Shown: positions 17,494-26,151, counted from the first letter of the stretch. The stretch: DNA of 64,000 nucleotides from Streptomyces sp. BA2 (GCF_009769735.1 NZ_WSRO01000002.1:8481001-8545000); one strand, 5' to 3'. Notes: generated by a model not told the origin, from the letters alone. Numbers and translations: made by a program.

Positions 17494-17937
17494 TCAGAAC
17501 GAGAGGGCGGCGCTTTCCGAGAGGCTCCCTCGCATCTCGCAGCTGTTGCCGAAGGTCTTGGACCACGTGACGCGGCGGCCCTCCCACACCCCGTCGACGC
17601 TGACCACGACGGGCTTCCACTCCTTCGTACAGATCATGCCGGGTGACTCGCCGATCAGCCGGTCGAACTCGCCGGCGGTCGCGCGGAGTTCGGCGCAGGC
17701 GTTGGACGGCGAGGGGTGGGTACCCGATGCCTTCGGCGCACAGGTCAGGGTCACGGCGCGCTGCATGGTGGCGGTGTCTGCCTCTTCGCCCTGGCCGACG
17801 GCGAGGACCAGCGACGAGGGCGCGTAGAGACCGGCCGGGGCGGCCTTGGGCTGGGCCTGGGCCGTGCCAGAGGTCCCGGACATCACGCAGGCGGCCACGA
17901 CAGCGGTGGCGCCCACCGTCTTGAGGAAGAAACGCAC
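17494..17937 (-). CDS. Secreted subtilisin-inhibitor-like (SSI) protease inhibitor
   Basis: A 147-residue secreted protein. Residues 1-28 are a Sec signal peptide ending AQA. The mature part matches the Streptomyces subtilisin inhibitor family: LYAPSSLVLAVGQGEEADTA, then cysteines 66, 81, 103 and 133 for two disulfides, and VVVSVDGVWEGRRVTW. Alignment by eye of the reactive loop (MICTKEW here, MCPMVY in SSI) places Lys105 at P1, which favours trypsin-like rather than subtilisin-like targets. The protein probably controls endogenous secreted proteases during development. It has a long upstream region and a strong downstream hairpin, so it is likely monocistronic. Confidence 0.93.
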   Translation of the reverse strand: MRFFLKTVGATAVVAACVMSGTSGTAQAQPKAAPAGLYAPSSLVLAVGQGEEADTATMQRAVTLTCAPKASGTHPSPSNACAELRATAGEFDRLIGESPGMICTKEWKPVVVSVDGVWEGRRVTWSKTFGNSCEMRGSLSESAALSF

Positions 17938-18279
17938 GTCAACTCTCCTTTGATGCGGGTGTTTTCCTGGTTGCAGAAGGGAGTCTTGTCGGTGCGGAGA
18001 GTGAGCACCAAATGCATGGTCGATTTCCGGATGCTTGTGTCCGCTCAGCGGTCGCCGGACAGCTGTTCGGGCAGCTCAGAACGGGCGCGGGAGACCCGCT
18101 GGAACGCGCGCAGGGTGTCCAACATATGGACCGGAGTCGATGGTGCAAGCCGAAACAACTGCCTGACCTGCGACGACAGTTGATTTGGTTTTCTACCGGA
18201 ATTCAGGGTCGACCGGAAAGCATCGGTGATATGGGCGCAGGGGCAAGGGATTGGGGTGATCCGTCACCGCCCCCGCTCC
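17938..18279. other. 342-base intergenic region between inhibitor and lyase genes
   Basis: No gene is supported here. The right part, next to the PL8 stop, has GGTGA-TCCG-TCACC at 18255-18268, a small stem that may end the minus-strand lyase transcript. The left part should hold the inhibitor promoter. A 26-codon minus-strand ORF (start about 18125) has no ribosome-binding site or recognisable content. ACCGGA recurs three times between about 18130 and 18220, without obvious symmetry. Confidence 0.4.
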
Positions 18280-20721
18280 TCAGCCCAGCCTGACCGTGAT
18301 CCGCTGTGTGGCGCCCTTCGTGCCGCTGAGATCCCCGAAGGTCAGCTTCAGGGACGCACCCGTGACCGCCGACGTGACCGTGGCGGGCTTGTCCGTCACC
18401 GCGGACACGGCGCGGTTCCAGGTGAGGGCCAGGGAGGTCTGCGCGCGCATCGGATCGCTGACGCAGATGACCGCGGTGCCGTCGCTCTTCTCGCTGATCT
18501 GCACGGAGCAGGGCGCGCTCGCGGTCACCTTGCCCACCGTGCCGCCGAACCAGAAGTTGACCCCGGTGAAGCCGAGTGAGGGTACGAAAACGCCTTGCTG
18601 GTGGTCGGAGTTGGCCAGGATCTGGAGCCATCCGGTGTCCGCCGACCGGGCCGCGGTCTGCGCCGCGCTCGCGCCAGGCATCAGGGCGTAGGCGTACGTC
18701 CCGTTCGTCGGAGCGGTGCCGTGGTCGACGTACATCGTGAGGTACTTGCGGGCGATCGCGGTCGTGGCACCGCCCTTGTTGATGTCGCTCCACTTGCCGG
18801 AGCGCTCCTCGCGCAGCGCCTTCACCGTCGCGCCGCCGGGGAAGACATAGCCTCCGTGGCCGCCGATGTGCGCCCACTTGGCGCCCGTGAGCGTCGCCGA
18901 CCAAGGAGTGCCGGTCGGCTTGGCGGCGCCGTTCACCTGGAAGGAAGTGGTGCCCGTCGGGCCGAGGTTGCGGTTCTCGACGGTCGTCTCGACCGCCGCG
19001 CCGTCCGTGCAGACGATGCCCGCGCCCAGGCAGACGATCGAGTCGTCCAGGCAGAACCACGACTTCTTCGCACGCAGGGTGCTCTGCAGGCCCTTCAAGT
19101 ACTGCCCGATGGAGGCGCGTTGGCCGTCACTCGCCCCGCCCACCCACTTCACGTCCGGCATGGACGCGCCCCAGTCGCCGCCCGCCGCATCCGCGAGCGC
19201 CTTGCGGGAGGCCGTGATGCCGGGCAGTCGGTACGGGTCGACGGTGGGCCAGAAGGCGTCGCTGTACTGCCCGTTGGCGTAGCTGTCGCCCCACCAGTAG
19301 AGCATTCCGGAGCCGGTGTGCCAGCCGCGCAGGTTCTCGCCGTTGCCCGTCTCGTAGTACGTGATGCGGGGATCGGCCATGCTGATCGACGCGGCCCAGC
19401 CGGGGCGTCGGTGTGTGGCGCGGGCCATGCTGGGAAAGAGGCGGTGGCCGGTGGGCTCGGCGATCGCGGTCACCGACGCGTCGTCCTCAACACCTTTCAG
19501 GCGGGCCAGACTTGTCAGGCCGAGCGTGGAGTCGCTCAGTGGCGGGCTGTAGTAGTCGCGCCGCATCCAGCCCTTGACCATGCCGCGCCAGCGCGCGTTC
19601 TCGGCCGCGCTCGCCCCCTGTCCCAGGAGCACCATGGCCGACATGATGGGGTGGCCGCGCCGATGGTCGTCCGCCTGGATCTTCTTGGCGTCGGACGCGG
19701 CGAGGCCACGGCTGATGGCGCGTCCCGCGACACCGTCCATGACGAGGCCGTTGTAGATGAACGGGGCCCACGCCTTCTCCACGGCGTCGAAGATGATCTG
19801 CTTCTTGGCGTCCGTGACCTCCCAACTGGAGCCGCGCAGCAGGGAGAAGAGCATGCCGAGCCCGCCCAGCATCACCGATCCGTACGACCCCGTGTAGGGC
19901 ACGGTGGTGTGCTGGATGAACGACCCGTCGGTGTAGAGGCCGTCGCCGGTCGTCACGTACGGGAAGACGGGGGAGAGGGCGTCCCTGGCCAGGGCGATCT
20001 TCGCGGCACGGGCGCCGACGACCCCGCGCAGCGCGAGTACGCGGCACAGGTCGACGCGGTTCGCTCCGGTGCTCGTCCCGGTGTAGCTGCCCACCGCCGA
20101 GTCGGGCACGAAGTGGTCCACGGCCTTGCAGTAGTTGGCCACTTGCGTCGCGGACAGGTGGTCGTACATCAGCACGCAGAGGTCGAGCAGGTGCTGCGGG
20201 GCGCCTATCTGCCAGCTGTACCAGTTGCCGAACCGCGCCTGGTTCTCGTTGTAGATCTGCGTGTAGAGATGATCGAGGCCGGTGAGGATGTCGGCCTTGA
20301 GGCCCGCGTCGCCGGTCAGGCCCGTGTCCTCCTGCCGGTAGGCCTGGGCCATGGTGCTCAGCCTGCTGTAGCCGGTCACCATGTTCGCGGAGTAGCCGTA
20401 CGACTCCTGGTCGGTGTCAGGCTCGGGGTCGGCGTACGAGGCATCCGGCCACAGGGAGCCCGTGGCCGGGGTCATGGTGGCGCGCAACTCCCGTGCGGTG
20501 GCACCGAGTTCGGCGAGACGGCTCTTGAAGGGCTCGGCCGTGGGGGAGAAGCCCTCGCCGAGTATCAGGGTGCGCCACTTGGCGCGCAGTACCTCGTACG
20601 CGTCCGCCTCCACCGCCGCTGCTGCCGCCTCGTCGGAGGGCAGCAGCCCCGAGGTCGTCAGGGCGAGCGCGGAGCCGCCGGTGCTGAACAGGAAGGCGCG
20701 GCGGGACCAGGGAGAGTGCAT
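18280..20721 (-). CDS. Polysaccharide lyase family 8 (hyaluronate/chondroitin/xanthan lyase type), Tat-exported
   Basis: An 813-residue secreted lyase. The N-terminus WSRRAFLFSTGGSALALTTS is a twin-arginine signal peptide (SRRAFLF), cleaved near residue 37. The alpha/alpha-toroid follows, with catalytic elements NWYSWQIGAPQHL (Asn) and DGSFIQHTTVPYTGSYG (His and Tyr). The C-terminal half is the beta-sandwich domain (HTGSGMLYWWGDSYANGQYS, then NKGGATTAIARKYLTMYVDH). PL8 enzymes depolymerise uronic-acid polymers by beta-elimination; which polymer cannot be said. ATG 20721 has GGAG 7 bases before it. A LacI-type operator candidate lies at 20788-20799. The gene is monocistronic. Confidence 0.92.
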   Translation of the reverse strand: MHSPWSRRAFLFSTGGSALALTTSGLLPSDEAAAAAVEADAYEVLRAKWRTLILGEGFSPTAEPFKSRLAELGATARELRATMTPATGSLWPDASYADPEPDTDQESYGYSANMVTGYSRLSTMAQAYRQEDTGLTGDAGLKADILTGLDHLYTQIYNENQARFGNWYSWQIGAPQHLLDLCVLMYDHLSATQVANYCKAVDHFVPDSAVGSYTGTSTGANRVDLCRVLALRGVVGARAAKIALARDALSPVFPYVTTGDGLYTDGSFIQHTTVPYTGSYGSVMLGGLGMLFSLLRGSSWEVTDAKKQIIFDAVEKAWAPFIYNGLVMDGVAGRAISRGLAASDAKKIQADDHRRGHPIMSAMVLLGQGASAAENARWRGMVKGWMRRDYYSPPLSDSTLGLTSLARLKGVEDDASVTAIAEPTGHRLFPSMARATHRRPGWAASISMADPRITYYETGNGENLRGWHTGSGMLYWWGDSYANGQYSDAFWPTVDPYRLPGITASRKALADAAGGDWGASMPDVKWVGGASDGQRASIGQYLKGLQSTLRAKKSWFCLDDSIVCLGAGIVCTDGAAVETTVENRNLGPTGTTSFQVNGAAKPTGTPWSATLTGAKWAHIGGHGGYVFPGGATVKALREERSGKWSDINKGGATTAIARKYLTMYVDHGTAPTNGTYAYALMPGASAAQTAARSADTGWLQILANSDHQQGVFVPSLGFTGVNFWFGGTVGKVTASAPCSVQISEKSDGTAVICVSDPMRAQTSLALTWNRAVSAVTDKPATVTSAVTGASLKLTFGDLSGTKGATQRITVRLG

Positions 20722-20787
20722 GGGTTCTCCGATGGTGGCGAGGGGAGGGGAGGGGGAGGTGGATGCGGCGTGAGGGGTGCAGGAAGA

Positions 20788-20799
20788 GCAAGCGCTTTC
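20788..20799. promoter_or_regulatory. LacI-family operator candidate
   Basis: GAGCAAGCGCTTTCT contains the palindrome AAGCGCTT (20790-20797) with a central CG, typical of LacI-family sites. It lies about 70 bases upstream of the PL8 lyase start and 60 upstream of the divergent hydrolase start. Control of a polysaccharide-degrading gene by a LacI regulator fits. No LacI gene is in the window. Confidence 0.5.
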
Positions 20800-20857
20800 T
20801 AGCATGGGTCCAGGCCACTGCTCAATGGGTTGCGCACGGCGCTGTAGCGTCAGGGGC

Positions 20858-21538
20858 ATGAGCGATCACGCAGTGGTGGATGTGGGCGACGTACGCCTGG
20901 CCTATCGGACCTGGGGCGACTCGTACGGAGCGCCCGTCGTGCTGCTGCACGGGCTCGGCGATTCCTCGGCGACCTGGGAGCAGGTCGGGCAGGTGCTCGG
21001 GGAGGAATGGCGGGTGTACGCGCTGGATCTGCGCGGGCACGGCGAGAGCGACTGGCCGGACGAGTACTCGGTCGAGCTGATGAGGGACGACGTACTCGGC
21101 TTCCTCGACGAGCTCGACCTCGACCGCGTCGGCGTCGTGGGCCACTCCATGGGCGGGGTCGTGGCGTACCTCCTCGCCGAGGAGCACCCCGACCGCGTGG
21201 AGCGCCTCGTCCTGGAGGAGACGCCGCCGCCCTATCCGCGTGACTGGGTCGACGCCCAGCGGCCCGACGTCCTCGACTTCGACTGGCCCGTGTCCCCCGC
21301 GGTCCGCGCCCAGATCTTCGATCCCGATCCCGAGTGGGCCGAACGGCTCGGCGAGATCGTCGCACCGACCCTGATCGTGGCGGGCGGCCCGGACAGCAGC
21401 ATGCCGCAGGGGCGCATCCCCGACATGGCCACGGAGATCCCCGACTCCCGGCTGATCACGATCCCGGTCGGCCACTCGGTGCACGAGGCGAGCCCGCAGC
21501 AGTTCGCGGAGCAGGTCAGCGAGTTCTTCACCAGCTGA
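20858..21538 (+). CDS. Alpha/beta hydrolase
   Basis: A 226-residue cytoplasmic alpha/beta-hydrolase. Motifs are VVLLHGLGDSSATW (oxyanion hole), LRGHGESDWP, the nucleophile elbow VVGHSMGGVVAYL (Ser in GHSMG), the aspartate near LIVAGGPDSS, and the base histidine in IPVGHSVHE. The substrate is unknown; esterases, lactonases and haloperoxidase-like enzymes share this fold. The ATG at 20858 follows AGGGGC. It is divergent from the PL8 lyase and shares its intergenic region. A strong bidirectional hairpin at 21564-21600 ends it. Confidence 0.9.
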   Translation: MSDHAVVDVGDVRLAYRTWGDSYGAPVVLLHGLGDSSATWEQVGQVLGEEWRVYALDLRGHGESDWPDEYSVELMRDDVLGFLDELDLDRVGVVGHSMGGVVAYLLAEEHPDRVERLVLEETPPPYPRDWVDAQRPDVLDFDWPVSPAVRAQIFDPDPEWAERLGEIVAPTLIVAGGPDSSMPQGRIPDMATEIPDSRLITIPVGHSVHEASPQQFAEQVSEFFTS

Positions 21539-21563
21539 GCGGACGGGGTGGCTGATGGCCGCC

Positions 21564-21600
21564 GCGGTGCGGGGCGTGGTACGACCACGCCCCGCACCGC
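21564..21600. terminator. Bidirectional hairpin terminator
   Basis: A perfect 17-bp stem (21564-21580 with 21584-21600) with an ACG loop lies between two convergent genes, the hydrolase (stop 21538) and the methyltransferase-like gene (stop 21614). Confidence 0.85.
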
Positions 21601-21613
21601 CGTCCGTCGAGGA

Positions 21614-22441
21614 TTACGCCGGCCGGGGTCGTGACTGGTAGAGGCGGGTGTAGTAGCGGCCCTCCGCCTCCAGGCCCGTGGGATCGTCACCGGCCTTGAG
21701 CACGTGGTCCACAGCGTTGCTCTGCTCGGTGAGATCGGTGAAAAGCCGCTGCGGATAGGTCCGTTCGGGATCGGTCTCGGTGGCGAGGCCGTGGGCGTCC
21801 AGGGTCGCCAGGATCTCCTTGAAAGGCACCGTGCGCAGGACGAACGCGCTCACCCACACCGGGACGCGTGTCGCGTCGAGGAGTGCGTCGAAGGTGCGGT
21901 GGGTGATGTAGCCGATGCCTCCGGTGACCGTGATCAGGCCGACGCGCTCCACGGCGCGGCGCAGCCCGTCGCTGGGCGGGTGGCGCTCGAGGTTCTCCGC
22001 ATAGGCCTCGTCGAGCAACCCCACCTCCAGGGCGTAGCGCGTCGCGTTGTCGGCGGTGTCGAGGCCGATGACCGGGACCGCGTCCGCCCGCCGCCGCGAG
22101 GCGTAGAACTCCTTGTCGGCCTCGATGAGCTCGCCCCGGGTGAGGTCGCCGGTCTCGGCGCTGGTGTAGTGCGCGTACAGGTCCGCGAGCGTGAGGTCGT
22201 GGTTGAGCAGCGCCGCGTTGATCCCGTAGGAGCAGCAGAGGTCGAGGACCGTGACAGGGAGATGGGTGCCGCGCACCGCCGACCGCTGGGCGAGCGTGCG
22301 CCGGAAGACGTCCTGAGCCTGCTGCGGTATCTCGTACTGCAAGGGGGCCAGCGTGCGGAAGTACGCGCGGGGGTCAGGCTGGTTGTAGATGTCGTCGAAC
22401 CGGGTCTTGCCTGCCGCGGTCGTCGTTCGGGCACCGGTCAT
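21614..22441 (-). CDS. Class I SAM-dependent methyltransferase-like protein
   Basis: A 275-residue protein with a Rossmann-like start to its core, VTVLDLCCSYGINAALLNHD, which resembles the glycine-rich SAM-binding motif I in a degenerate form. Preceding it is FDDIYNQPDPRAYFRTLAPL, a recognisable N-terminal cap in related actinobacterial proteins. The later VGLITVTGGIGYITHRTFDA and VPVWVSAFVLRTVPFKEI are beta strands of the same fold. The acceptor is unknown and methyl transfer itself is inferred. ATG 22441 has GAGGAGG upstream. It is convergent with the alpha/beta hydrolase. Confidence 0.7.
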   Translation of the reverse strand: MTGARTTTAAGKTRFDDIYNQPDPRAYFRTLAPLQYEIPQQAQDVFRRTLAQRSAVRGTHLPVTVLDLCCSYGINAALLNHDLTLADLYAHYTSAETGDLTRGELIEADKEFYASRRRADAVPVIGLDTADNATRYALEVGLLDEAYAENLERHPPSDGLRRAVERVGLITVTGGIGYITHRTFDALLDATRVPVWVSAFVLRTVPFKEILATLDAHGLATETDPERTYPQRLFTDLTEQSNAVDHVLKAGDDPTGLEAEGRYYTRLYQSRPRPA

Positions 22442-22668
22442 GAGGCATGCCTCCTCGTGCTGAGTGGCGGGTCTACGGCCGCGATACGTCTACCTGACCG
22501 ATGGCTCAACCCGATAGACCTCATGGCGTTAACCAGCCACCACGGCGGTCAGGAGTCCCTGACGCCACCTCGGCCCGTTCCGTTCGCCCGCTGGTCGAAG
22601 CCCGGTTATCCGCTGCTGACCAAGAGCGCCTCCGAAGCTGGTTCAGGCCCGAACGGCTGGGATCATGC

Positions 22669-23499
22669 CTATGCCGCCGTCGGCCGTTTCGGTGTCGGCT
22701 CCGCCGCGGTGACCGGTGGTGCGGGCGACAGCGCCTGCGTCTGCTGGGCCTTCTCCAGGAAGCGCAGGAGCTCCACGGGGAAGGGCAGCACGAGGGTCGA
22801 GTTCTTCTCGGCGGCGACCGCCACCACGGTCTGGAGCAGCCGCAGTTGGAGCGCGGCAGGCTCGTCCGCCATCTGATGCGCGGCCTCGGCCAGCTTCTTG
22901 GAGGCCTGCAGCTCGGCGTCCGCGTTGATCACGCGGGCCCGCCGCTCGCGGTCCGCCTCGGCCTGCCGGGCCATCGATCGCTTCATCGTCTCGGGAAGGG
23001 ACACGTCCTTGATCTCGACGCGATCGATCTGCACGCCCCAGCCGAGGGCAGGGGAGTCGATCATCAACTCCAGGCCTTGGTTGAGCTTCTCGCGGTTGGA
23101 GAGGAGATCGTCCAGGTCGCTCTTGCCGATGATCGAGCGCAGGGACGTCTGCGCCATCTGCGAGACCGCGAACCGGTAGTCCTCGACCTTGATCACCGCG
23201 TCCGCCGCGTCGATCACTTTGAAGTAGATGACCGCGTCCACGCGCACCGTGACGTTGTCCCGGGTGATGCCGTCCTGCGCCGGGACCGGCATCGTCACGA
23301 TCTGCAGGTTCACCTTGTGCAGCCGGTCCACACCGGGGACGATCATGGTGAATCCCGGCTGTCGGATGTTTTCCCGCAGCCGGCCAAGGCGGAGGACCAC
23401 GCCCCGCTCGTACTGCTTGACCACGCGGGCCGCCGACACCACGTACACAAAACCGGCGGCCGCGACCGCGGCCCCTGCTGTGAGCAGCTCTTCGACCAT
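22669..23499 (-). CDS. Slipin (SPFH/band 7 membrane protein)
   Basis: A 276-residue SPFH-domain protein of the slipin (stomatin-like) type. An N-terminal membrane helix (residues about 5-25) is followed by VVKQYERGVVLRLGRLRENI, then PGFTMIVPGVDRLHKVNLQI and ITRDNVTVRVDAVIYFKV, the hallmark band-7 segments. The basic coiled-coil MARQAEADRERRARVINADA and KLAEAAHQM follow. Slipins form membrane microdomain scaffolds. Many are paired with an NfeD protein; no such partner is adjacent here. The ATG at 23499 follows GGGGGG-rich sequence. It is divergent from the methyltransferase gene starting at about 23604. Confidence 0.9.
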   Translation of the reverse strand: MVEELLTAGAAVAAAGFVYVVSAARVVKQYERGVVLRLGRLRENIRQPGFTMIVPGVDRLHKVNLQIVTMPVPAQDGITRDNVTVRVDAVIYFKVIDAADAVIKVEDYRFAVSQMAQTSLRSIIGKSDLDDLLSNREKLNQGLELMIDSPALGWGVQIDRVEIKDVSLPETMKRSMARQAEADRERRARVINADAELQASKKLAEAAHQMADEPAALQLRLLQTVVAVAAEKNSTLVLPFPVELLRFLEKAQQTQALSPAPPVTAAEPTPKRPTAA

Positions 23500-23603
23500 G
23501 ACGACCCCCCTTCTTCCGAGTCGCCCGTCTCATAACAAAGATATGCCCAGGTTTGTCCATGGTCGAGCCCCTGCCGATCCCGCCGCTGACTAGGGTGGGG
23601 GCG

Positions 23604-24350
23604 GTGTTCACCTCCCAGGGCCCCACACTCCGCGAACTGGCCGTGCAAGCTCTTTCCTCCATCGAGGACGGCTATGACCTGCTGGCCCCGAAGTTCGACC
23701 ACACCCCTTTCCGTACGCCGGACCGGATCCTGGACGCGGTCGCGGACACGCTCGGCGGCCTCGGGCCGTTCGACGCGGGTCTCGACGTCTGCTGCGGGAC
23801 CGGCGCGGGCGTCGAGACGCTCCTTCCGCTGTGCCGGGAGCGGGTCACCGGCGTCGACTTCAGCGCCGGGATGCTGGCCGAGGCGCGGTCCGCCGTTCCG
23901 CGCGAGGGCGGGCCCGCGATGGATGACGGCGGGCCCGCGGTGGACTGGGTGCGGGCCGACGCCCGCGCCCTGCCCTTCGCCGAGGTCTTCGACCTGGCGG
24001 TGAGCTTCGGGGCGTTCGGGCACTTTCTGCCCGCCGAGCGCCCGCGGTTGTTCGCGGAGGTCTGCGGGGCGTTGCGGCCAGGCGGGGTCTTCGCCTTCCC
24101 GGTCGGCGCGCCGCCGCCCCTGACGTCGCCGCTGCACTGGGCGCTGCTCGGCTTCGACGGGGTGATGCGGGTGCGGAATCTGCTGTGGCGTCCGCCGTTC
24201 GTCATGTACTACAGGACTTTCCCGCTGCGGGGTGTGCTGGAGGACCTGCTCCGGGCCGGGTTCACGATGCGCTTGCACCCGCTGGAGGAGTTCGGGCGCC
24301 GGGCCGACGGTAGTCCCCGCTGGTGCATGGTCGAGGCGCGGAAGGTCTGA
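23604..24350 (+). CDS. SAM-dependent class I methyltransferase
   Basis: A 248-residue methyltransferase with LDVCCGTGAGVETLLPLC (SAM motif I), ERVTGVDFSAGMLAEARSAV (motif II acidic loop), VDWVRADARALPFAEVFDLA, and LRPGGVFAFPVG (motif post-III). The acceptor is unknown. The start is uncertain: GTG 23604 preceded by TAGGGTGGGGGCG is preferred, but in-frame ATG 23559 and TTG 23553 exist. TAGGGT at 23591-23596 is also a plausible -10 element that would place transcription start at or next to the GTG, a leaderless arrangement; no -35 was found. Confidence 0.87.
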   Translation: MFTSQGPTLRELAVQALSSIEDGYDLLAPKFDHTPFRTPDRILDAVADTLGGLGPFDAGLDVCCGTGAGVETLLPLCRERVTGVDFSAGMLAEARSAVPREGGPAMDDGGPAVDWVRADARALPFAEVFDLAVSFGAFGHFLPAERPRLFAEVCGALRPGGVFAFPVGAPPPLTSPLHWALLGFDGVMRVRNLLWRPPFVMYYRTFPLRGVLEDLLRAGFTMRLHPLEEFGRRADGSPRWCMVEARKV

Positions 24351-24402
24351 GTGTCACCCGGGGTTGAGGGCCCGGGGGGGAGAGAGGGGCCGGGGCCCGT
24401 GG

Positions 24403-25341
24403 TCACTGGAACGCCCTGCGGTAAGCCTGTGGGCTGACTCCGGCGACGCGCTTGAAACGGTCGCGGAAGGCTGTGGGCGAGCCGAAGCCGACCTGGACGG
24501 CGATGCGCTCGACGGAGTGCCCGGTCGTTTCGAGCAGGTGCTGGGCCTGCCGGATCCGTGCGCGGTGCAGCCACTGCAACGGCGTGCTGCCCGTCTGGTC
24601 CCGGAAGCGGCGCAACAGGGTGCGGGTGCTCATGCCCGCCCGGCCCGCGATGTCCTCCAGGGTGAGCTCGCGCCCGGCGTTCTCCTCCAGCCAGCGCAGG
24701 AGCGGTTCGAGCTCCGAACCCTGCGGAGTGGGCGGAGCCTCGGCGACGATGAACTGGGCCTGGCCGCCCTCGCGTTCCAGGGGCATCACCGAGAGGCGGG
24801 CGGCGTCCGCCGCGACGGCGGAGCCGTAGTCCCGGCGGATCAGATGCAGACACAGGTCGAGTCCGGCGGCAGCGCCGGCGGACGTCAGGATCTGCCCGTT
24901 GTCGACGTAGAGCACGTCCGGGTCGACCTCGATGTCGGGATGGCGTTCGGCAAGACCGGCCGCGGCCATCCAGTGTGTGGTGGCGCGGAGCCCTGACAGG
25001 AGTCCTGCCGCGGCGAGCGTGAAGGTGCCCGCGCAGATCGAGGCGATCCGCGTACCGTTCGCCGCCGCGTCCCGCAGCGCGTCAAGGACCGCGTCGGGAA
25101 CCGGCCCGGACACGTCGGCGGTGCCGGGCACGATGATCGTGTCCGCGTCCGCGAGCCCCTCCAGGCCCCACGGCGCCTGGAGGGTGAACAGGCCGGCGTC
25201 GACCCGCGGCGCGGCGGCGCAGACGCGCACCCGGTAGCCGTCCCGCCCGCCCGGCAGCCGGGTGCGGCTGAAGACCTCGATGGGGGTGGACAGGTCGAAC
25301 GGGATGACGGTGTCCAGCGCCAGAACGGCCACGGTGTGCAT
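24403..25341 (-). CDS. GlxA-family transcriptional regulator (DJ-1/PfpI plus AraC HTH)
   Basis: A 312-residue regulator. The N-terminal DJ-1/PfpI domain (residues 1-165) contains DTIIVPGTADVSGPVPDAV and the nucleophile-elbow ASICAGTFTLAAAGLLSG. The C-terminal AraC domain has two helix-turn-helices: LTLEDIAGRAGMSTRTLLRR and VERIAVQVGFGSPTAFRDRF. This is the AdpA-like architecture common in Streptomyces, although AdpA itself is longer and the protein is not claimed to be AdpA. ATG 25341 (MHTVAVLALD) gives the standard domain start. It is divergent from the DUF2269-like gene at 25563, a possible target. Confidence 0.9.
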   Translation of the reverse strand: MHTVAVLALDTVIPFDLSTPIEVFSRTRLPGGRDGYRVRVCAAAPRVDAGLFTLQAPWGLEGLADADTIIVPGTADVSGPVPDAVLDALRDAAANGTRIASICAGTFTLAAAGLLSGLRATTHWMAAAGLAERHPDIEVDPDVLYVDNGQILTSAGAAAGLDLCLHLIRRDYGSAVAADAARLSVMPLEREGGQAQFIVAEAPPTPQGSELEPLLRWLEENAGRELTLEDIAGRAGMSTRTLLRRFRDQTGSTPLQWLHRARIRQAQHLLETTGHSVERIAVQVGFGSPTAFRDRFKRVAGVSPQAYRRAFQ

Positions 25342-25562
25342 GGCGGCAACGTACGGCAGAGTCGGGATCCCGCCAAGCGCGAGCACAGGCGGTGCGGCTT
25401 CCCCGTACCGCGTGAGCTGGCCTGGGATTCGATGGCGGTATCTCTGCGAAGCCTGTCACTAATGCCACTGTTCCGCCGCAGGGAGCGCTGGCTAATCTCG
25501 GCGACCGGGTCCCGATCGGGAGCCGCCTGACCTCCGCCGTTCTCCGAATCCCAGGGGCCCTT

Positions 25563-26072
25563 GTGACCAAGTTCTTCCTGACGCTGCATGTACTGGCCGC
25601 CATCCTCGCCGTCGGCCCGGTCACCGTCGCCGCCAGCATGTTCCCCGCGGCCCTGCGCCGCGCCCAGGCCGACCCGCGGGACCCGGCGGCCGTCGCCTCG
25701 CTGCGCCTGCTGCAGCGCATCTGCTCGGTGTACGCGTTCGTCGGCGTCGCCGTCCCCGTCACCGGATTCGCGACCGCGAGCAGCCTGAACGTGCTCGGCA
25801 GCGCCTGGCTGATCGCCTCGATCATCCTCACGACCGCGGCGGCCGCGGTGCTCATCGTCCTCGTCCTGCCGCGTCAGGAGGCGGCGCTCGAAGCGGTGAC
25901 AGGGGAAGGCGGCGACGGCGCGCGCGGCCAACTGGCCCAGGGGACAGGCGTGGTGGCCGTGGGTGAGCGCACCAGTTCCCAACTCGCCATGTACACGGGC
26001 GTGTTCAACCTCCTCTGGGCCACCGTCACCGTCCTCATGATCATCAGGCCCGGTTCCACTACCGGAGCCTGA
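25563..26072 (+). CDS. DUF2269-like integral membrane protein
   Basis: A 169-residue protein with four hydrophobic helices (residues about 5-25, 50-70, 78-100 and 143-162) and FFLTLHVLAAILAVGPVTVA at the start, as in DUF2269 proteins. The loop between helices 3 and 4 is Gly-rich and charged. The start is GTG 25563. Function is unknown. It is divergent from the GlxA regulator and followed by a clear hairpin at 26071-26098. Confidence 0.75.
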   Translation: MTKFFLTLHVLAAILAVGPVTVAASMFPAALRRAQADPRDPAAVASLRLLQRICSVYAFVGVAVPVTGFATASSLNVLGSAWLIASIILTTAAAAVLIVLVLPRQEAALEAVTGEGGDGARGQLAQGTGVVAVGERTSSQLAMYTGVFNLLWATVTVLMIIRPGSTTGA

Positions 26073-26098
26073 TCTCGCGTAGGGCGTTGCCCTAGATC
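26071..26098 (+). terminator. Hairpin terminator after the DUF2269-like gene
   Basis: TAGGGC (26080-26085) pairs with GCCCTA (26089-26094) over a GTT loop, with outer GATCT/AGATC arms, starting at the stop codon. Confidence 0.6.
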
Positions 26099-26133
26099 GC
26101 TGTTGACCCCTGTGGAGCGAAGGCCCTAAGTTC

Positions 26134-26151
26134 GGTGAACGTGCGTTCACC
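26134..26151. promoter_or_regulatory. 18-bp perfect palindrome upstream of the 2-hydroxyacid dehydrogenase
   Basis: GGTGAACGTGCGTTCACC is self-complementary except for its central TG and ends 30 bases before the start codon. Its core GTGAA-N6-TTCAC (26135-26150) is the same pattern as the two sites at 704-719 and 728-743, which suggests a shared regulator. Confidence 0.6.

Noticed and set aside
17938..18279. 26-codon minus-strand ORF in the intergenic region
   Set aside because: It has no ribosome-binding site, no recognisable sequence and is short enough to be chance.
18595..20802. 735-residue plus-strand ORF opposite the PL8 lyase
   Set aside because: High-GC antisense shadow; the lyase strand shows a Tat signal and catalytic motifs.
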